A DNA stretch of 64,000 nt from Synergistetes bacterium HGW-Synergistetes-1 (GTDB lineage Bacteria > Synergistota > Synergistia > Synergistales > Synergistaceae): the NCBI GenBank assembly GCA_002839185.1, contig PGXO01000002.1:124001-188000 (forward strand), in the 5' to 3' direction. The first letter of the stretch is position 1; every line of letters begins with the position of its first letter. The notes below the pieces were generated by a model. The model did no database searches and was not told the DNA's origin. It worked only from the letters and a program-made list of their open reading frames with translations. Both the position numbers and the translations under genes were made by a program. Shown here in pieces: positions 42,419-51,986 of the stretch.

Positions 42419-43807
42419 ATGGCTTTTATGCCCGAACACATTTTTAGGGAGTATGACATAAGAGGTATTGCAGAAACTGAACTTACAGACGAATTTGTGA
42501 GGTATATCGGTCATGCGTACGGTACCTGGCTGATGGACAGAGGCATAAAGAAAGCCACTCTTGGCGGAGACGCCCGTCTTTCAACAAAAAGGATCAAGGC
42601 AGCAGCTGCAGCAGGAATGATGAAGGCCGGGATCAACGTAACAGATATAGGTTTTGTATCAACCCCGACATTTTACTGGAGCATGTATCGCTTCGACACA
42701 GACGGAGGCATAATGGTCACAGGAAGCCACAACCCCAAGGAGTTTAACGGCCTTAAGGTGGCCTATGACAAAGCTACCCTGTGGGGAGACGACATCCAGG
42801 AGATCCTCAGGATAATTAAGGAAGAGAGGATGCTTACTGCCGAAGTTCCTGGAACACTTCGCTTCGCAGGTATAAACGAGGAGTATCTGGACATGCTTGT
42901 CTCAAAGATAAAACTTGGATCCCGCAAACCTAAGATAGTATGTGACTCAGGCAACGGGACAGCGGGGATATACGCTCCGGAATTCCTAAGAAGGATAGGC
43001 TGTGAAGTTACCGAACTCTACAGCGAGCCGGACGGTACATTTCCCAACCACCATCCTGACCCTACAAAGAGAGAGAACCTTCCAAAACTGATAGAGACTG
43101 TTCTGTCTGAAGGCGCCGATCTTGGTGTTGGTTTTGACGGAGACTCTGATCGTATCGGTGTAGTAGACGACAAAGGCGAGATAATATGGGGAGACCGGCT
43201 GATGGCGTTGTATTGGCAGGAAATACTCCCGAAAAACCCTGGCGCTGTAGCCATTTGCGAGGTCAAGAGCTCAATGGCGCTTCCCGAAGAAGTGATCAGA
43301 CTTGGCGGAAGGCCGATCTGGTGGAATTCCGGGCACTCTCTTGTAAAGGCAAAGATGAGGGAAGAAAATGCCCTTTTCTCGGGGGAAGTATCCGGTCATA
43401 TGTTCTTTGCGGACGAATATTACGGATATGACGATGGTTTCTATGCGGCAGGACGTATCTGCAGAATCCTTTCAAACAGTGATAAAAAACTGTCCGAACT
43501 TATGTCAGTGATCCCGATATATCCATCAACTATAGAAACAAGATATGACTGCCCGGATGACCTGAAATTCGAAGTGGTCGACAGGGTGAAGCAAAAGGCT
43601 CTTTCAGAGGGTCTTGACACTATCACGGTCGATGGGGTGAGGATCGTTTACGAGAACGGCTGGGGCCTGGTCAGGGTTTCGAACACACAGCCGGTGCTCG
43701 TTGCAAGATGCGAGGGGCGTACAGAAGAGGCATTGGAAAAAATTTGTTCCGACATGAAGAGTAGGCTGATCAAGGCGGGCAGTCCGGCTTTTGAATGGGA
43801 GTACTGA
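42419..43807 (+). CDS. phosphomannomutase/phosphoglucomutase
   Basis: 462 residues of the alpha-D-phosphohexomutase family. The phosphoserine lies in VTGSHNPKEFNG, Mg binding in GFDGDSDRIG, sugar recognition in SGEVSGHMFF and phosphate binding in RVSNTQPVL. Interconverts hexose-6- and hexose-1-phosphates for envelope sugars. ATG 42419 was chosen because GGGGGTG lies just before it and the family starts with a short PEHIFREYDIRG stretch. It lies 60 bases ahead of the NifU-like gene. Confidence 0.93.
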   Translation: MAFMPEHIFREYDIRGIAETELTDEFVRYIGHAYGTWLMDRGIKKATLGGDARLSTKRIKAAAAAGMMKAGINVTDIGFVSTPTFYWSMYRFDTDGGIMVTGSHNPKEFNGLKVAYDKATLWGDDIQEILRIIKEERMLTAEVPGTLRFAGINEEYLDMLVSKIKLGSRKPKIVCDSGNGTAGIYAPEFLRRIGCEVTELYSEPDGTFPNHHPDPTKRENLPKLIETVLSEGADLGVGFDGDSDRIGVVDDKGEIIWGDRLMALYWQEILPKNPGAVAICEVKSSMALPEEVIRLGGRPIWWNSGHSLVKAKMREENALFSGEVSGHMFFADEYYGYDDGFYAAGRICRILSNSDKKLSELMSVIPIYPSTIETRYDCPDDLKFEVVDRVKQKALSEGLDTITVDGVRIVYENGWGLVRVSNTQPVLVARCEGRTEEALEKICSDMKSRLIKAGSPAFEWEY

Positions 43808-43867
43808 GATTTTAAAATGCCGGATCAAAATAGATATCAAGAAAATCGATATGGAGGATGAGTCATA

Positions 43868-44560
43868 ATGCAATGTTCAAGAGAAATTGAAGAGATGGTA
43901 TGCGTTGCAAAGGGACCTAAACACGGACCTGCTCCGATCCCCGAAGAAGGAAAATGGGTTGAGTCGAAGCAGATATCAGACATTTCCGGTTTTACTCATG
44001 GTGTTGGTTGGTGCGCACCGCAGCAGGGGGCATGCAAGCTTACATTGAATGTTAAAGAAGGGATCATCCAGGAGGCCCTCGTTGAGACTCTTGGCTGCTC
44101 AGGAATGACTCACTCAGCCGCTATGGCAGCTGAAATACTTCCCGGCAAGACCCTGCTTGAAGCCCTTAACACCGACCTGGTCTGCGATGCGATAAACGTT
44201 GCGATGAGAGAACTCTTCCTTCAGATAGCATACGGAAGGAGTCAGAGTGCGTTCTCTGAGGGCGGGCTTTCCTTAGGCGCAGGACTTGAAGATCTTGGCA
44301 AGGGCCTTCGATCCCAGATCGGGACTATGTACGGTACTCTCCCCAAAGGCGTCAGATATCTTGAAATGGCAGAGGGCTACATTATGGAACTCGGATTGGA
44401 TGAAAACAACGAGGTAATAGGGTATAAATATGTCCAGCTTGGCAAGATGATGGAAGCCATACGCAAGGGTGTCGATCCAAAAGAAGCTTTGGAAAAGCAC
44501 ACCGGTACTTATGGACGTTTTGCTGAGGCGGTAACTGTGATAGATCCGCGTAAAGAGTAA
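43868..44560 (+). CDS. NifU/IscU-like iron-sulfur scaffold-type protein
   Basis: 230 residues. The stretch TLGCSGMTHSAAMAAEILPGKTLLEAL closely mirrors the second-cysteine helix of NifU/IscU; Cys in GWCAPQQGAC and in LVCDAINV supply further ligands. The C-terminal 100 residues are an addition not found in IscU. It may bind a metal or Fe-S cluster. The next gene is the GGGtGRT protein, 16 bases downstream, and the pairing is recurrent in anaerobes as far as I know. GAGGATG precedes the ATG. Confidence 0.8.
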   Translation: MQCSREIEEMVCVAKGPKHGPAPIPEEGKWVESKQISDISGFTHGVGWCAPQQGACKLTLNVKEGIIQEALVETLGCSGMTHSAAMAAEILPGKTLLEALNTDLVCDAINVAMRELFLQIAYGRSQSAFSEGGLSLGAGLEDLGKGLRSQIGTMYGTLPKGVRYLEMAEGYIMELGLDENNEVIGYKYVQLGKMMEAIRKGVDPKEALEKHTGTYGRFAEAVTVIDPRKE

Positions 44561-44576
44561 AGAGGGGGAGAAAATT

Positions 44577-45578
44577 ATGGTCACATTTGAAGGCTGCGCA
44601 AGGAGAATGGGGCAGATCGAACCTTTTCTTGAGAAGATCGGGCTGACTGATCTTGAGGAAGCAAGAGCTCTCTGCCTTTCCAAAGGAATAGATGTTGAGC
44701 ATATAGTAAAGGGAGTTCAGGCTATTGCTTTTGAAAATGCTGTTTGGGCCTACACTCTCGGTGCTGCTGCCGCACTGAAGGCAGAAGTCAGAACAGCTGC
44801 AGAAGCTGCGGAAAAGATCGGAGAGGGACTCCAGGCGTTCTGTATTCCCGGATCAGTCGCCGACCAGAGAAAAGTTGGTCTTGGGCACGGCAACCTTGGG
44901 GCCATGCTTTTGCGAGAGGAGACTAAATGTTTCTGTTTCCTGGCCGGACACGAGTCATTTGCCGCGGCAGAGGGCGCGATAGGCATAGCCAAAACCGCCA
45001 ACAAGGTTAGAAAAGAACCGCTCAGGGTAATTCTCAACGGACTTGGAAAAGATGCCGCATACATAATTTCCCGCATCAACGGCTTTACTCTGGTAGAGAC
45101 AAAATATGACTATTACAAGGGCGAGCTTAAGATCGTAGAGGAGCGTCCGTTTTCAACGGGAGAAAAGTCTAAAGTTCGCTGCTTCGGAGCTGACGATGTC
45201 AGCGAAGGTGTAGCCATAATGATTCATGAAGGAGTGGACGTATCGATCACGGGCAACTCGACCAACCCGACCAGGTTCCAGCATCCGGTAGCAGGAACAT
45301 ACAAAAAATGGACCGTAGAGAATGGAAAGAGATACTTCTCTGTGGCTTCCGGAGGAGGTACGGGAAGAACACTCCACCCCGACAACATGGCAGCGGGACC
45401 CGCGAGCTACGGTATGACGGATACAATGGGACGCATGCACAGCGATGCCCAGTTTGCCGGCTCATCATCGGTTCCGGCGCATGTTGAGATGATGGGACTG
45501 ATAGGCATGGGCAACAACCCCATGGTCGGAGCAACTGTTGCCGTTGCGGTAGCGGTAGAGGAATCTGTATCGAAGTAA
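44577..45578 (+). CDS. GGGtGRT protein, function unknown
   Basis: 333 residues. The name-giving motif is visible in ASGGGTGRTLHPDNMA, with a second glycine-rich HVEMMGLIGMGNNPM at the end. I know this family only as a conserved partner of the NifU-like protein, encoded here 16 bases upstream; the pair presumably forms one complex. No signal peptide or membrane helix. A cysteine in TKCFCFLAGHESF might reach a cluster from the partner. A terminator follows at 45608-45648. Confidence 0.85.
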   Translation: MVTFEGCARRMGQIEPFLEKIGLTDLEEARALCLSKGIDVEHIVKGVQAIAFENAVWAYTLGAAAALKAEVRTAAEAAEKIGEGLQAFCIPGSVADQRKVGLGHGNLGAMLLREETKCFCFLAGHESFAAAEGAIGIAKTANKVRKEPLRVILNGLGKDAAYIISRINGFTLVETKYDYYKGELKIVEERPFSTGEKSKVRCFGADDVSEGVAIMIHEGVDVSITGNSTNPTRFQHPVAGTYKKWTVENGKRYFSVASGGGTGRTLHPDNMAAGPASYGMTDTMGRMHSDAQFAGSSSVPAHVEMMGLIGMGNNPMVGATVAVAVAVEESVSK

Positions 45579-45607
45579 AAATTATCTGCATATTTGACAC
45601 ATCAATG

Positions 45608-45648
45608 TTATCGGGGGTCGGAAGTATTTGCCGTTCCCCGATAATTTT
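45608..45648 (+). terminator. intrinsic terminator, abutting the next ribosome site
   Basis: TTATCGGGG (45608-45616) pairs with CCCCGATAA (45636-45644), then TTTT. The AGGAG of the next gene begins at 45650, two bases after the T run, so the hairpin is placed to affect that gene too. Confidence 0.8.
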
Positions 45649-45657
45649 CAGGAGTTG

Positions 45658-46587
45658 ATGTCTTTGACTAAAAAATTGATTTTTATGCTGGTCCTTTTAC
45701 TCACTCTTCCTACGGCCGCGGAAGCGAGTGGCAGGAAGATGAGGATCGCGCTTTGGAAACTCCCGCTCAATCTGCCTGCTATAGCAGCAATAGAAAACAG
45801 TACGTATGAAAAGGCGTTTGAGGGTGAATATAAAGTTGAATACATCAATTTGCCTTCAGGACCGAAACAAGTACAGGCGATGGCTGCCGGTGAGCTTGAC
45901 ATTGCTGAGGGGCTTGGAGCCGCGGCTGTGATCGTGGGAATAGCGAACGGGGTAGACATCACGATAATCGGTGCTAACAGCAGGTCTCCTGAAGCATTCG
46001 CTGTGGTTGTTAAAAATTCAAAAGTAAAAGAGATCTCCGATCTGAGAGGCAAAAAGATAGCTGGATTAAGAGGATCCGTAGTTCATCAGCTTTTTGTTGA
46101 ACTCCTGTATAAAGAAAGGTTAACAGAAAAAGATGTTGAATTTTTCCCTATGCCCCTTAGTGCGGCGGCATCAGCGCTGATAGCGGAAAGAGTGGATGTG
46201 GCGCTGCTTGCCGGCATAGAGATAGTAAGGGCTGAAAAGGGAGGATGCAGAGTCCTCTGGGACGGCAAAGGCATAGTTGAAGGTCTAAGCCTAATAGCGG
46301 CGAGACGTGAATTTGCTGAAAAAAACCGGGCCGCGATAAAAAAATATCTGGAAGCAAGGGAGAGGATCCGTATTGACGCGGTCAATTCTCCGCGTAAAAT
46401 TATCCCGCTGCTGAAAAAAGAGACAGGATTGACGGAAAAAGAAATAATTAAGATCCTGCCAAAATTTAATTACGATGCCGAGATTTCAGAAAATGACATT
46501 CTTGAACTTAAAAAAACAGCAGAATATTTAAAAAGAGAAAATATTATTAAATCCATACCTGACATTAATAACATGTTGTGGAAATAA
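45658..46587 (+). CDS. NMT1/SsuA-type solute-binding protein, orphan
   Basis: 309 residues. A signal peptide (about 1-23, ending AAEASG) precedes a NitT/TauT-type binding protein: LWKLPLNLPAIAAIENSTYEK, then AAGELDIAEGLGAAAV and IADLRGKKIAGLRGS-like stretches. It would bind an organosulfonate, nitrate-like or pyrimidine-like compound; the ligand is not readable. No ABC permease or ATPase gene is beside it. Start choice: ATG 45658 is only 3 bases from AGGAG, while TTG 45664 is 9 bases away and gives a cleaner signal peptide (MTKKLIFML); either is possible. Confidence 0.82.
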   Translation: MSLTKKLIFMLVLLLTLPTAAEASGRKMRIALWKLPLNLPAIAAIENSTYEKAFEGEYKVEYINLPSGPKQVQAMAAGELDIAEGLGAAAVIVGIANGVDITIIGANSRSPEAFAVVVKNSKVKEISDLRGKKIAGLRGSVVHQLFVELLYKERLTEKDVEFFPMPLSAAASALIAERVDVALLAGIEIVRAEKGGCRVLWDGKGIVEGLSLIAARREFAEKNRAAIKKYLEARERIRIDAVNSPRKIIPLLKKETGLTEKEIIKILPKFNYDAEISENDILELKKTAEYLKRENIIKSIPDINNMLWK

Positions 46588-46636
46588 CAACACTTTTAAT
46601 TAAGTGTCAATTTATCTTTATGTAATTTAATTTCTC

Positions 46637-46665
46637 TTTACAAGTGAAAACATTTTAGTTATACT
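46637..46665 (+). promoter_or_regulatory. sigma-70-like promoter of the small basic protein gene
   Basis: TTTACA (46637-46642) and TATACT (46660-46665) with exactly 17 bases between, 70 bases before ATG 46736. Confidence 0.6.
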
Positions 46666-46735
46666 CTGAGAAATATATTTTGCTGGATTCAAACTGTTGA
46701 TAAAGTTATCTAAATATGAAAGGATTGATCATTTT

Positions 46736-47005
46736 ATGGTAAAACCCAAAAAAGAAAGCTCTTCAAAGAGAGTAAGAAGAAGTCCCGAGGTCCTTATGAA
46801 GGAACTCGATGGAAAGATGAAGAAACTTGAAAGCAGGATATATAAAAAGAACAAAGATGCAGTACATCATATAGGAACAGCGATACTTAAAAGGGCAAAA
46901 TTTGATTTTTCTAATTTTTCAGATGCAGATCTTGAAGATATAGTAAACATGACACCAAAAGGAACAGAAATAATAAAAGATATCATTACAAAAGCTTCTG
47001 AATAA
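46736..47005 (+). CDS. small basic hypothetical protein, 89 residues
   Basis: Not recognised. The N-terminal 25 residues are very rich in Lys, Arg and Ser (KPKKESSSKRVRRSPE), then a coiled helix (LDGKMKKLESRIYKK) and an acidic end. It may bind nucleic acid, with some resemblance in layout to small mobilisation or nucleoid proteins, but this is not a match. ATG 46736 has GAAAGGA 11 bases upstream; a TTG at 46697 gives a longer reading without a site. It has its own promoter and terminator. Confidence 0.6.
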   Translation: MVKPKKESSSKRVRRSPEVLMKELDGKMKKLESRIYKKNKDAVHHIGTAILKRAKFDFSNFSDADLEDIVNMTPKGTEIIKDIITKASE

Positions 47006-47017
47006 AGATATCAGGCG

Positions 47018-47058
47018 CAAAAAGAGAGCAGCTCTGTTAAAGAACCGCTCTCTTTTTG
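47018..47058. terminator. bidirectional terminator
   Basis: AAAAAGAGAGC (about 47019-47029) pairs with GCTCTCTTTTT (47047-47057); each strand ends in a T run. It lies between the small basic protein gene and the convergent EAL gene. Confidence 0.85.
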
Positions 47059-47068
47059 TTGGGATCTT

Positions 47069-49267
47069 TTATCGGTTTAGATATTTTTCTTCGAATTCGC
47101 TTAACGGCAGCGGTTTTGAATAATAATAGCCCTGAACTATCCTGCACCCGAGACTCTTAACGAAATTGACCTGTTCTTCCGTCTCTATTCCTTCAAATAT
47201 GACCTGGATCGAATTATTCTTAAAAGTGTTTACCAGACTGCTTACCAGATCATGCGCCAGTTTTCCCTCAAGACCTCTCTGGACGAATGTCTTGTCGAGC
47301 TTTAGGACATCTATCTTGAGGATCTGCAGCAGCGACAGGGAAGAATACCCGGCTCCGAAATCATCGATCGACAGCCTGAACCCATATGCCGACAGTTCTC
47401 TGCCGCACGAGTTTACTACTTCGATATGCTGTGCCGCTACTGACTCAGTCAGTTCAAGCTCAAGCAGTTCCGGTGGAACCTTATGCCTTTGGGACATTAT
47501 TTTCAAATATTTCGTAAAGTTGCTTCCCATAATGTCAAGATATGAAAAATTGCAGGAGATCGGGAAAACCTCTTTACCCTCATCCATCCATTTTCTCAGT
47601 ATTCGGCAAGCTTCACCGAACATGTACATGTCAATCTTCGTAATAAAGCCGCTTTTTTCGAAGTAAGGGATGAAAAGATCTGGGAAAATGACCTCTCCGT
47701 CAGGCTTTACCCACCTAACCAGGGCCTCGGCCCCCACAGCCCGGCCGGTATAGCAGTCGATCTTAGGCTGGAGGTAAGGGACGAATTCTCCCTTTTTTAA
47801 TGCATCCCTCATTGACGATTCAACGATCTTTTCCTTGTTTATCATGTCCAGTGTCTTTTTGTCATAGTATGCGTAGGCTGTCTTATGTTTTTGCCTGATA
47901 GTATTCTTTGCGAATCCTGCGTTATCTACGGCGGTTTGTAAAGGCATGTCGCGGTTTTCGATAAGATATACTCCTCCGTTGAATATCAAATTGTAGTTTT
48001 GGTTCCATTTGGATGAAAGGTTATCAAGTTCGCCGAAAAGAATTTTGATCCTGATATCTATCGATTTGAACTTTTCGTAGCTTAAGAGGACGATGAAATG
48101 ATCTGCAGTTATCCTGGAATAGGTCTCTTTGGATTTCTCAATGCTGTTCTCCAGTATCTCAGCTACCTTTTTAAGGACTTTATCTCCCTCTTCATAGCCG
48201 AAGGAACCATTGATAAATTTGAACTCCACTATGTCGATAAAGACAACGGCAAAATTAGCTTCCGGGTGTTTTTTTATGATCACAGGCGCATCCTCCATGA
48301 AGCTATTGTAGTTCTTGTGTCCTGTGAGCGAGTCGTAATAGAGGAGTTTTTTCAGGTTCTTTTTGTCTATCGATTTAGAAGCGGTAACTATCGTCATCCC
48401 AATTACAAGCAGGACCAAAAAGATAGTAATGGCCTTTGCCAGTTCTACATGGTGCTCGTATAACATGTCGATGAATGATACCTTTCCCTTGCTGTAGCTG
48501 TGCGCGATTATAATTCCGTTTATCGTTTCTTCCGGGATCGAATTGAGAGCTTTGTTTATTATCGATACCAGTATCGGGTCGCATCTTTTTGAAATGCCGA
48601 AAGCCACCTGTTCACTTAGTCCGCCGTAATTGATCGTGTATAAATTACGGTAGCTGGGTAAGCTTATAAGATAGTTGGCAACGTATGAATTGGCAAAAGT
48701 CGCCGAGACTTTACTATGGGCAAGGGCGTGAAAACAATCTTCCTGTGACTTTAGGTATACGATATCGTCAAATTTATGGAAAGATTCAACTACTTCAGAG
48801 ATGAAATAATTTTTTGGCAGTGCGACTCTTTCCCCTGTGTAGACGTTCCCTCTATTCATTACCATTACGATCGGGGCGATTAGGAAAGGCCGGGTCACTC
48901 TGAAATTGTTTTTTGCCCCCCAAACGAAGCTCCTGTTGACTCCCGTAAGTATGTCTACCTCTCCTTCACGGATTCTTCTCAGGGCTTCCTCCCAGGTGGG
49001 TGAATGGCTTATCTCCATCTTTAACCCGGTGTATTCTTTAACGAGCTTAAGTATTTCAGCGTTGATCCCCGCCATTTGTTTTTTTTCTTTGTCATAATAT
49101 TCAAAGGGGCGCCATATAGGGTCATAGGATACTACAAGCGCAGGGGATCTTTCGATAAATTCTTTTTCCTTCATTGTCAAAAGGGATTCCCAGGCGAGGT
49201 TAGTGCCATAGTGTTTTTTGAAAAGCTCGTTTTTGAAGGTGGGGGCCAGCAGGAGTATATTCTGCAT
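47069..49267 (-). pseudogene. EAL phosphodiesterase with degenerate GGDEF and SBP-type sensor (3' part of a frameshifted gene)
   Basis: 732 codons from the first ATG, but the frame stays open further upstream and continues the sensor protein encoded at 49177-49980 after a one-base slip near 49307-49313. It holds a second periplasmic binding domain, one membrane helix (AITIFLVLLVIGMTIV), a GGDEF domain whose signature reads TADHF and is therefore probably inactive, and an EAL domain with EAL, ELTES, IDDFGAGYSS, the catalytic Lys of LKLDKTFV and EGIETEEQ all intact. The intended protein would break down cyclic di-GMP in response to an external ligand. Without the 5' part it lacks a signal peptide. 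Confidence 0.75.
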
Positions 49268-49980
49268 TGCGTTGTCGATCTTTGAGAGGAGTTCTTTGTT
49301 TCCCTTGGCACTGCGAAATAGAAGGGCTCTTCCGGGAATACCTTTATTATTTTAAAAACAGGAGGGATATTGTTTCCGGAAACAAGGGCCCCGTCTACAG
49401 AACCCTTCATCAATGCCTCAATGAGCAACTCATTCTTGTCAAAGTCAATATATGTCGCCTTTATTCCGTCGTCGCTTATTGATCTTTCCAGCATCTGGAT
49501 ATGTTTTTGGGGGGCAAATCTTCCGATTCGTTTACCGTTGAAGGATCTGAGGTCGTCCGTGGCAAGGCCCTGATTTTTATTAAGGATGTAGAGGCCAACC
49601 CGGCATACCCCTGCTTCCTTTGTTGAATAGTCAACTAATCTTTCAATGTCTTCATTGCAGTGGACATGGCTCAGCAAATCTACCCGGCTGTTCCGCAGGG
49701 ATTCTATAGAATTTTTTACTGTTACCGGAACGAACTCCAGTTCCCAGTTGTAATATTGCGCTATCTCATGTAGGTAATCGTAACTGTAGCCATGTTCGCC
49801 GTTTTTCTGGGCTACATGTGAAGATATTTCATGAGTGAGGTATCCTACCCTGATCAACTCAGGCGGAGCAGTATTGGCGAGGACAGGTAAAGGCGCGCAA
49901 AATAACATGGCCTGAAAGGCAATTGCTCCAAGCACTGTCAGGATAAAACTATTTATATGGCGTTTAGGTTTTACAGGCAT
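49177..49980 (-). pseudogene. N-terminal sensor fragment of the frameshifted SBP-GGDEF-EAL gene
   Basis: 267 codons: a signal peptide (to about residue 37, PLPVLANTA) and a family-3 solute-binding domain (ELIRVGYLTHEISSHVAQ, SVDGALVSGNNIPPVF). After FYFAVPR the frame changes: the adjoining frame reads AKGNKELLSKIDNAMQN, which is the expected continuation of such a domain. One missing G in the GTG-CC stretch on the minus strand near 49310 explains both readings. It is either a real mutation or a base-calling error. The remaining 30 residues of this frame (STTQCRIYSC onward) are out of frame and meaningless. Confidence 0.75.
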
Positions 49981-50146
49981 ATCGGCACCTTCCCTTATCC
50001 AGGATATAATGGAAAGGCAAAACTGCTGCTTTCTGCATACTGCTATCGATTTGCTAAAATATGTCCTAGATTATAAGGGTTTTCAACGGATAATCAAAGC
50101 AGGAATATATAGTAATAATTAGTTTAAAAATGGAAATGACGGATGG

Positions 50147-51403
50147 CTAAAGGTTCTCTCCGAGGGCGATCACAAGATCATTTACGTTCGTACCGGTCGG
50201 GCCTGTTTTAAATAATGACCCTGATATACTTAAGGCGTTGTACGAGTCATTGTCCTCAAGCATCTCCATCGGTTCGCGGCCGGCAGCGCTGATCTTTTTC
50301 CAGGTAAGGCCGTCCACTATACCTCCGGCAGCATCGGTCGGGCCGTCTGTGCCATCAGACCCTGCTGACAGGATGACAATGTTTTTAGATCCCGATAACT
50401 TCTCTGCCGCGGCAAGCGCAAGCTCCTGGCTCCTTCCGCCATTACCGCTTCCCTTTACCTTTACGGTTGTCTCTCCTCCCCAGATGAGGCATCTTTTAGC
50501 CTTGCCTGAGCCGGGGCTGTTCATTTCTCCCTTAGAGTGTTCTGCTACCGCAGCTCCTGTAAGTCTTGCTTCTCCTTCCAGGCTCTCTGTCACGATCTTT
50601 GAGATATAGCCTCTCTTTTCTGCCGCCTTTTTCGCTGCCCGGCATAACCCCGCAATGTTACCGGCGATCTCGAATGAGACATTGTCCAGAGATTTGGGAG
50701 TTTCTGACCTGATAGCAGACTCAAGGTTCGTGGAGAGAGGGATTCCATACTTCATGAGAATCGACAGCGCCTCCTGTGAGGAAGAAGGATCAGGTGCGGC
50801 AGGTCCGGATGCTATCATGTCAAGTTTATCCCCCAGGACATCGGAGAGTGTGATCTGGAATATTTCAGCCGGCATGCAGTGGTTCGCGAACCTTCCGCCC
50901 TTTATTGAAGAAAGATGTTTCCTGACCGTATTAAGTTCACAGATATCAGCTCCACCGAGGAGGAGCCTGGATGTTACATCTGAGAGGGATCTTAGTGAGA
51001 GTCCCGGTGCGGGTTTTTCAAAAAGAGCCGAGCCTCCTCCCGAAACAAGAAAAAGAATGGTTTGGTACCTTCCTGCTTTTCGTGTGATCTCAAGTATCCT
51101 CTCGGTCGCTTTCAATGTGTTGCTGTCAGGGAGCGGGTGTCCTGCTTCAAATATCTCTATCCCGGAAAGGGGGCCTCCTGAATGTCTGTATTTTGTAACG
51201 ATGGCCCCGCAGACTATCCTTTCTTTCAGCTCTTCAGAGGCTGCTTTTGCCATTGTCCAGGAAGCCTTGCCTATCCCTATCAGGATAATATTATCCCTGA
51301 GGCGGGCGTTGGCGAGGGATCTTTTCACTGCCCTGCCGGGAAGCATCTCAAACAATGCCTCCCTGAATATTTCAGCTGCGTCCCTTCGCATCCGCCCAAG
51401 CAT
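50147..51403 (-). CDS. glycerate 2-kinase (MOFRL family)
   Basis: 418 residues. The N-terminal domain carries IGIGKASWTMAKAA and VSGGGSALFEKP, the C-terminal MOFRL domain GSGNGGRSQELALAAA and SAGSDGTDGPTDAAGG, together the class II glycerate kinase set. It phosphorylates D-glycerate at position 2, feeding serine or glyoxylate breakdown into glycolysis. ATG 51403 is used; a TTG one codon earlier is less likely. No glyoxylate carboligase was confirmed nearby: the ThDP enzyme two genes upstream keeps its catalytic Glu. Confidence 0.92.
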   Translation of the reverse strand: MLGRMRRDAAEIFREALFEMLPGRAVKRSLANARLRDNIILIGIGKASWTMAKAASEELKERIVCGAIVTKYRHSGGPLSGIEIFEAGHPLPDSNTLKATERILEITRKAGRYQTILFLVSGGGSALFEKPAPGLSLRSLSDVTSRLLLGGADICELNTVRKHLSSIKGGRFANHCMPAEIFQITLSDVLGDKLDMIASGPAAPDPSSSQEALSILMKYGIPLSTNLESAIRSETPKSLDNVSFEIAGNIAGLCRAAKKAAEKRGYISKIVTESLEGEARLTGAAVAEHSKGEMNSPGSGKAKRCLIWGGETTVKVKGSGNGGRSQELALAAAEKLSGSKNIVILSAGSDGTDGPTDAAGGIVDGLTWKKISAAGREPMEMLEDNDSYNALSISGSLFKTGPTGTNVNDLVIALGENL

Positions 51404-51427
51404 CAAATTTTCACAAGGTACCTTTTG

Positions 51428-51868
51428 TTAGAGCTTCACGTCAATAATAGCTGTGACTCCCACTCCCTGGACCCGTTTGAACTGCTTGAGGGGATTTTCG
51501 GAGTCGATCGGTATCAGCGCCTGGGCCCTGATCCTGTTAAATTCGCCTTCCAGCTGACCAACAGCTTTTACCCTGTCAACTGCAGCCTTTGTAACTCCGC
51601 CGACCTGTGCCGCCCCGATCCTTGTCCCGTTTCCTATGGATACTATTGGGACCACTTTCGTATACCCGTTAAACTTTACTCCCTTGTTGAAGGTGAGCGT
51701 GTTAATGAAATCATTCAGCTGGGGGCCTATAGCTTTCACAAGGGCTCCACCGCCAAATATGAGCGCCCCTTCTTTCAGTATGTCTCCAATGCTCGCATAA
51801 GCCAGTGGGGCTGCGAAAAACATTGAGCAAACGATAAGCATTGCTGCAACAGTCTTTTTGATCTTCAA
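51428..51868 (-). CDS. secreted hypothetical protein, 146 residues
   Basis: A signal peptide (KIKKTVAAMLIVCSMFFAAP, cleavage after AYA) is followed by a glycine-rich and otherwise unrecognised small domain with VVPIVSIGNGTRIGAAQVGG. It is likely periplasmic or surface-bound. TTG 51868 was chosen because GGAAGG lies 8 bases upstream; GTG 51877 abuts it. The stop is 24 bases ahead of the glycerate kinase gene, so both may share a transcript. Confidence 0.6.
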   Translation of the reverse strand: MKIKKTVAAMLIVCSMFFAAPLAYASIGDILKEGALIFGGGALVKAIGPQLNDFINTLTFNKGVKFNGYTKVVPIVSIGNGTRIGAAQVGGVTKAAVDRVKAVGQLEGEFNRIRAQALIPIDSENPLKQFKRVQGVGVTAIIDVKL

Positions 51869-51986
51869 AAGAAGCACCTTCCTTTCATGATGAGCAAATA
51901 TTAAGTGTTTGACGGGAGTTCTGCATCAGCCTTTTAAAGGATTAGGGCATGATAACAGGGATCGATGTGTCAGACTTTCAGAGAGA

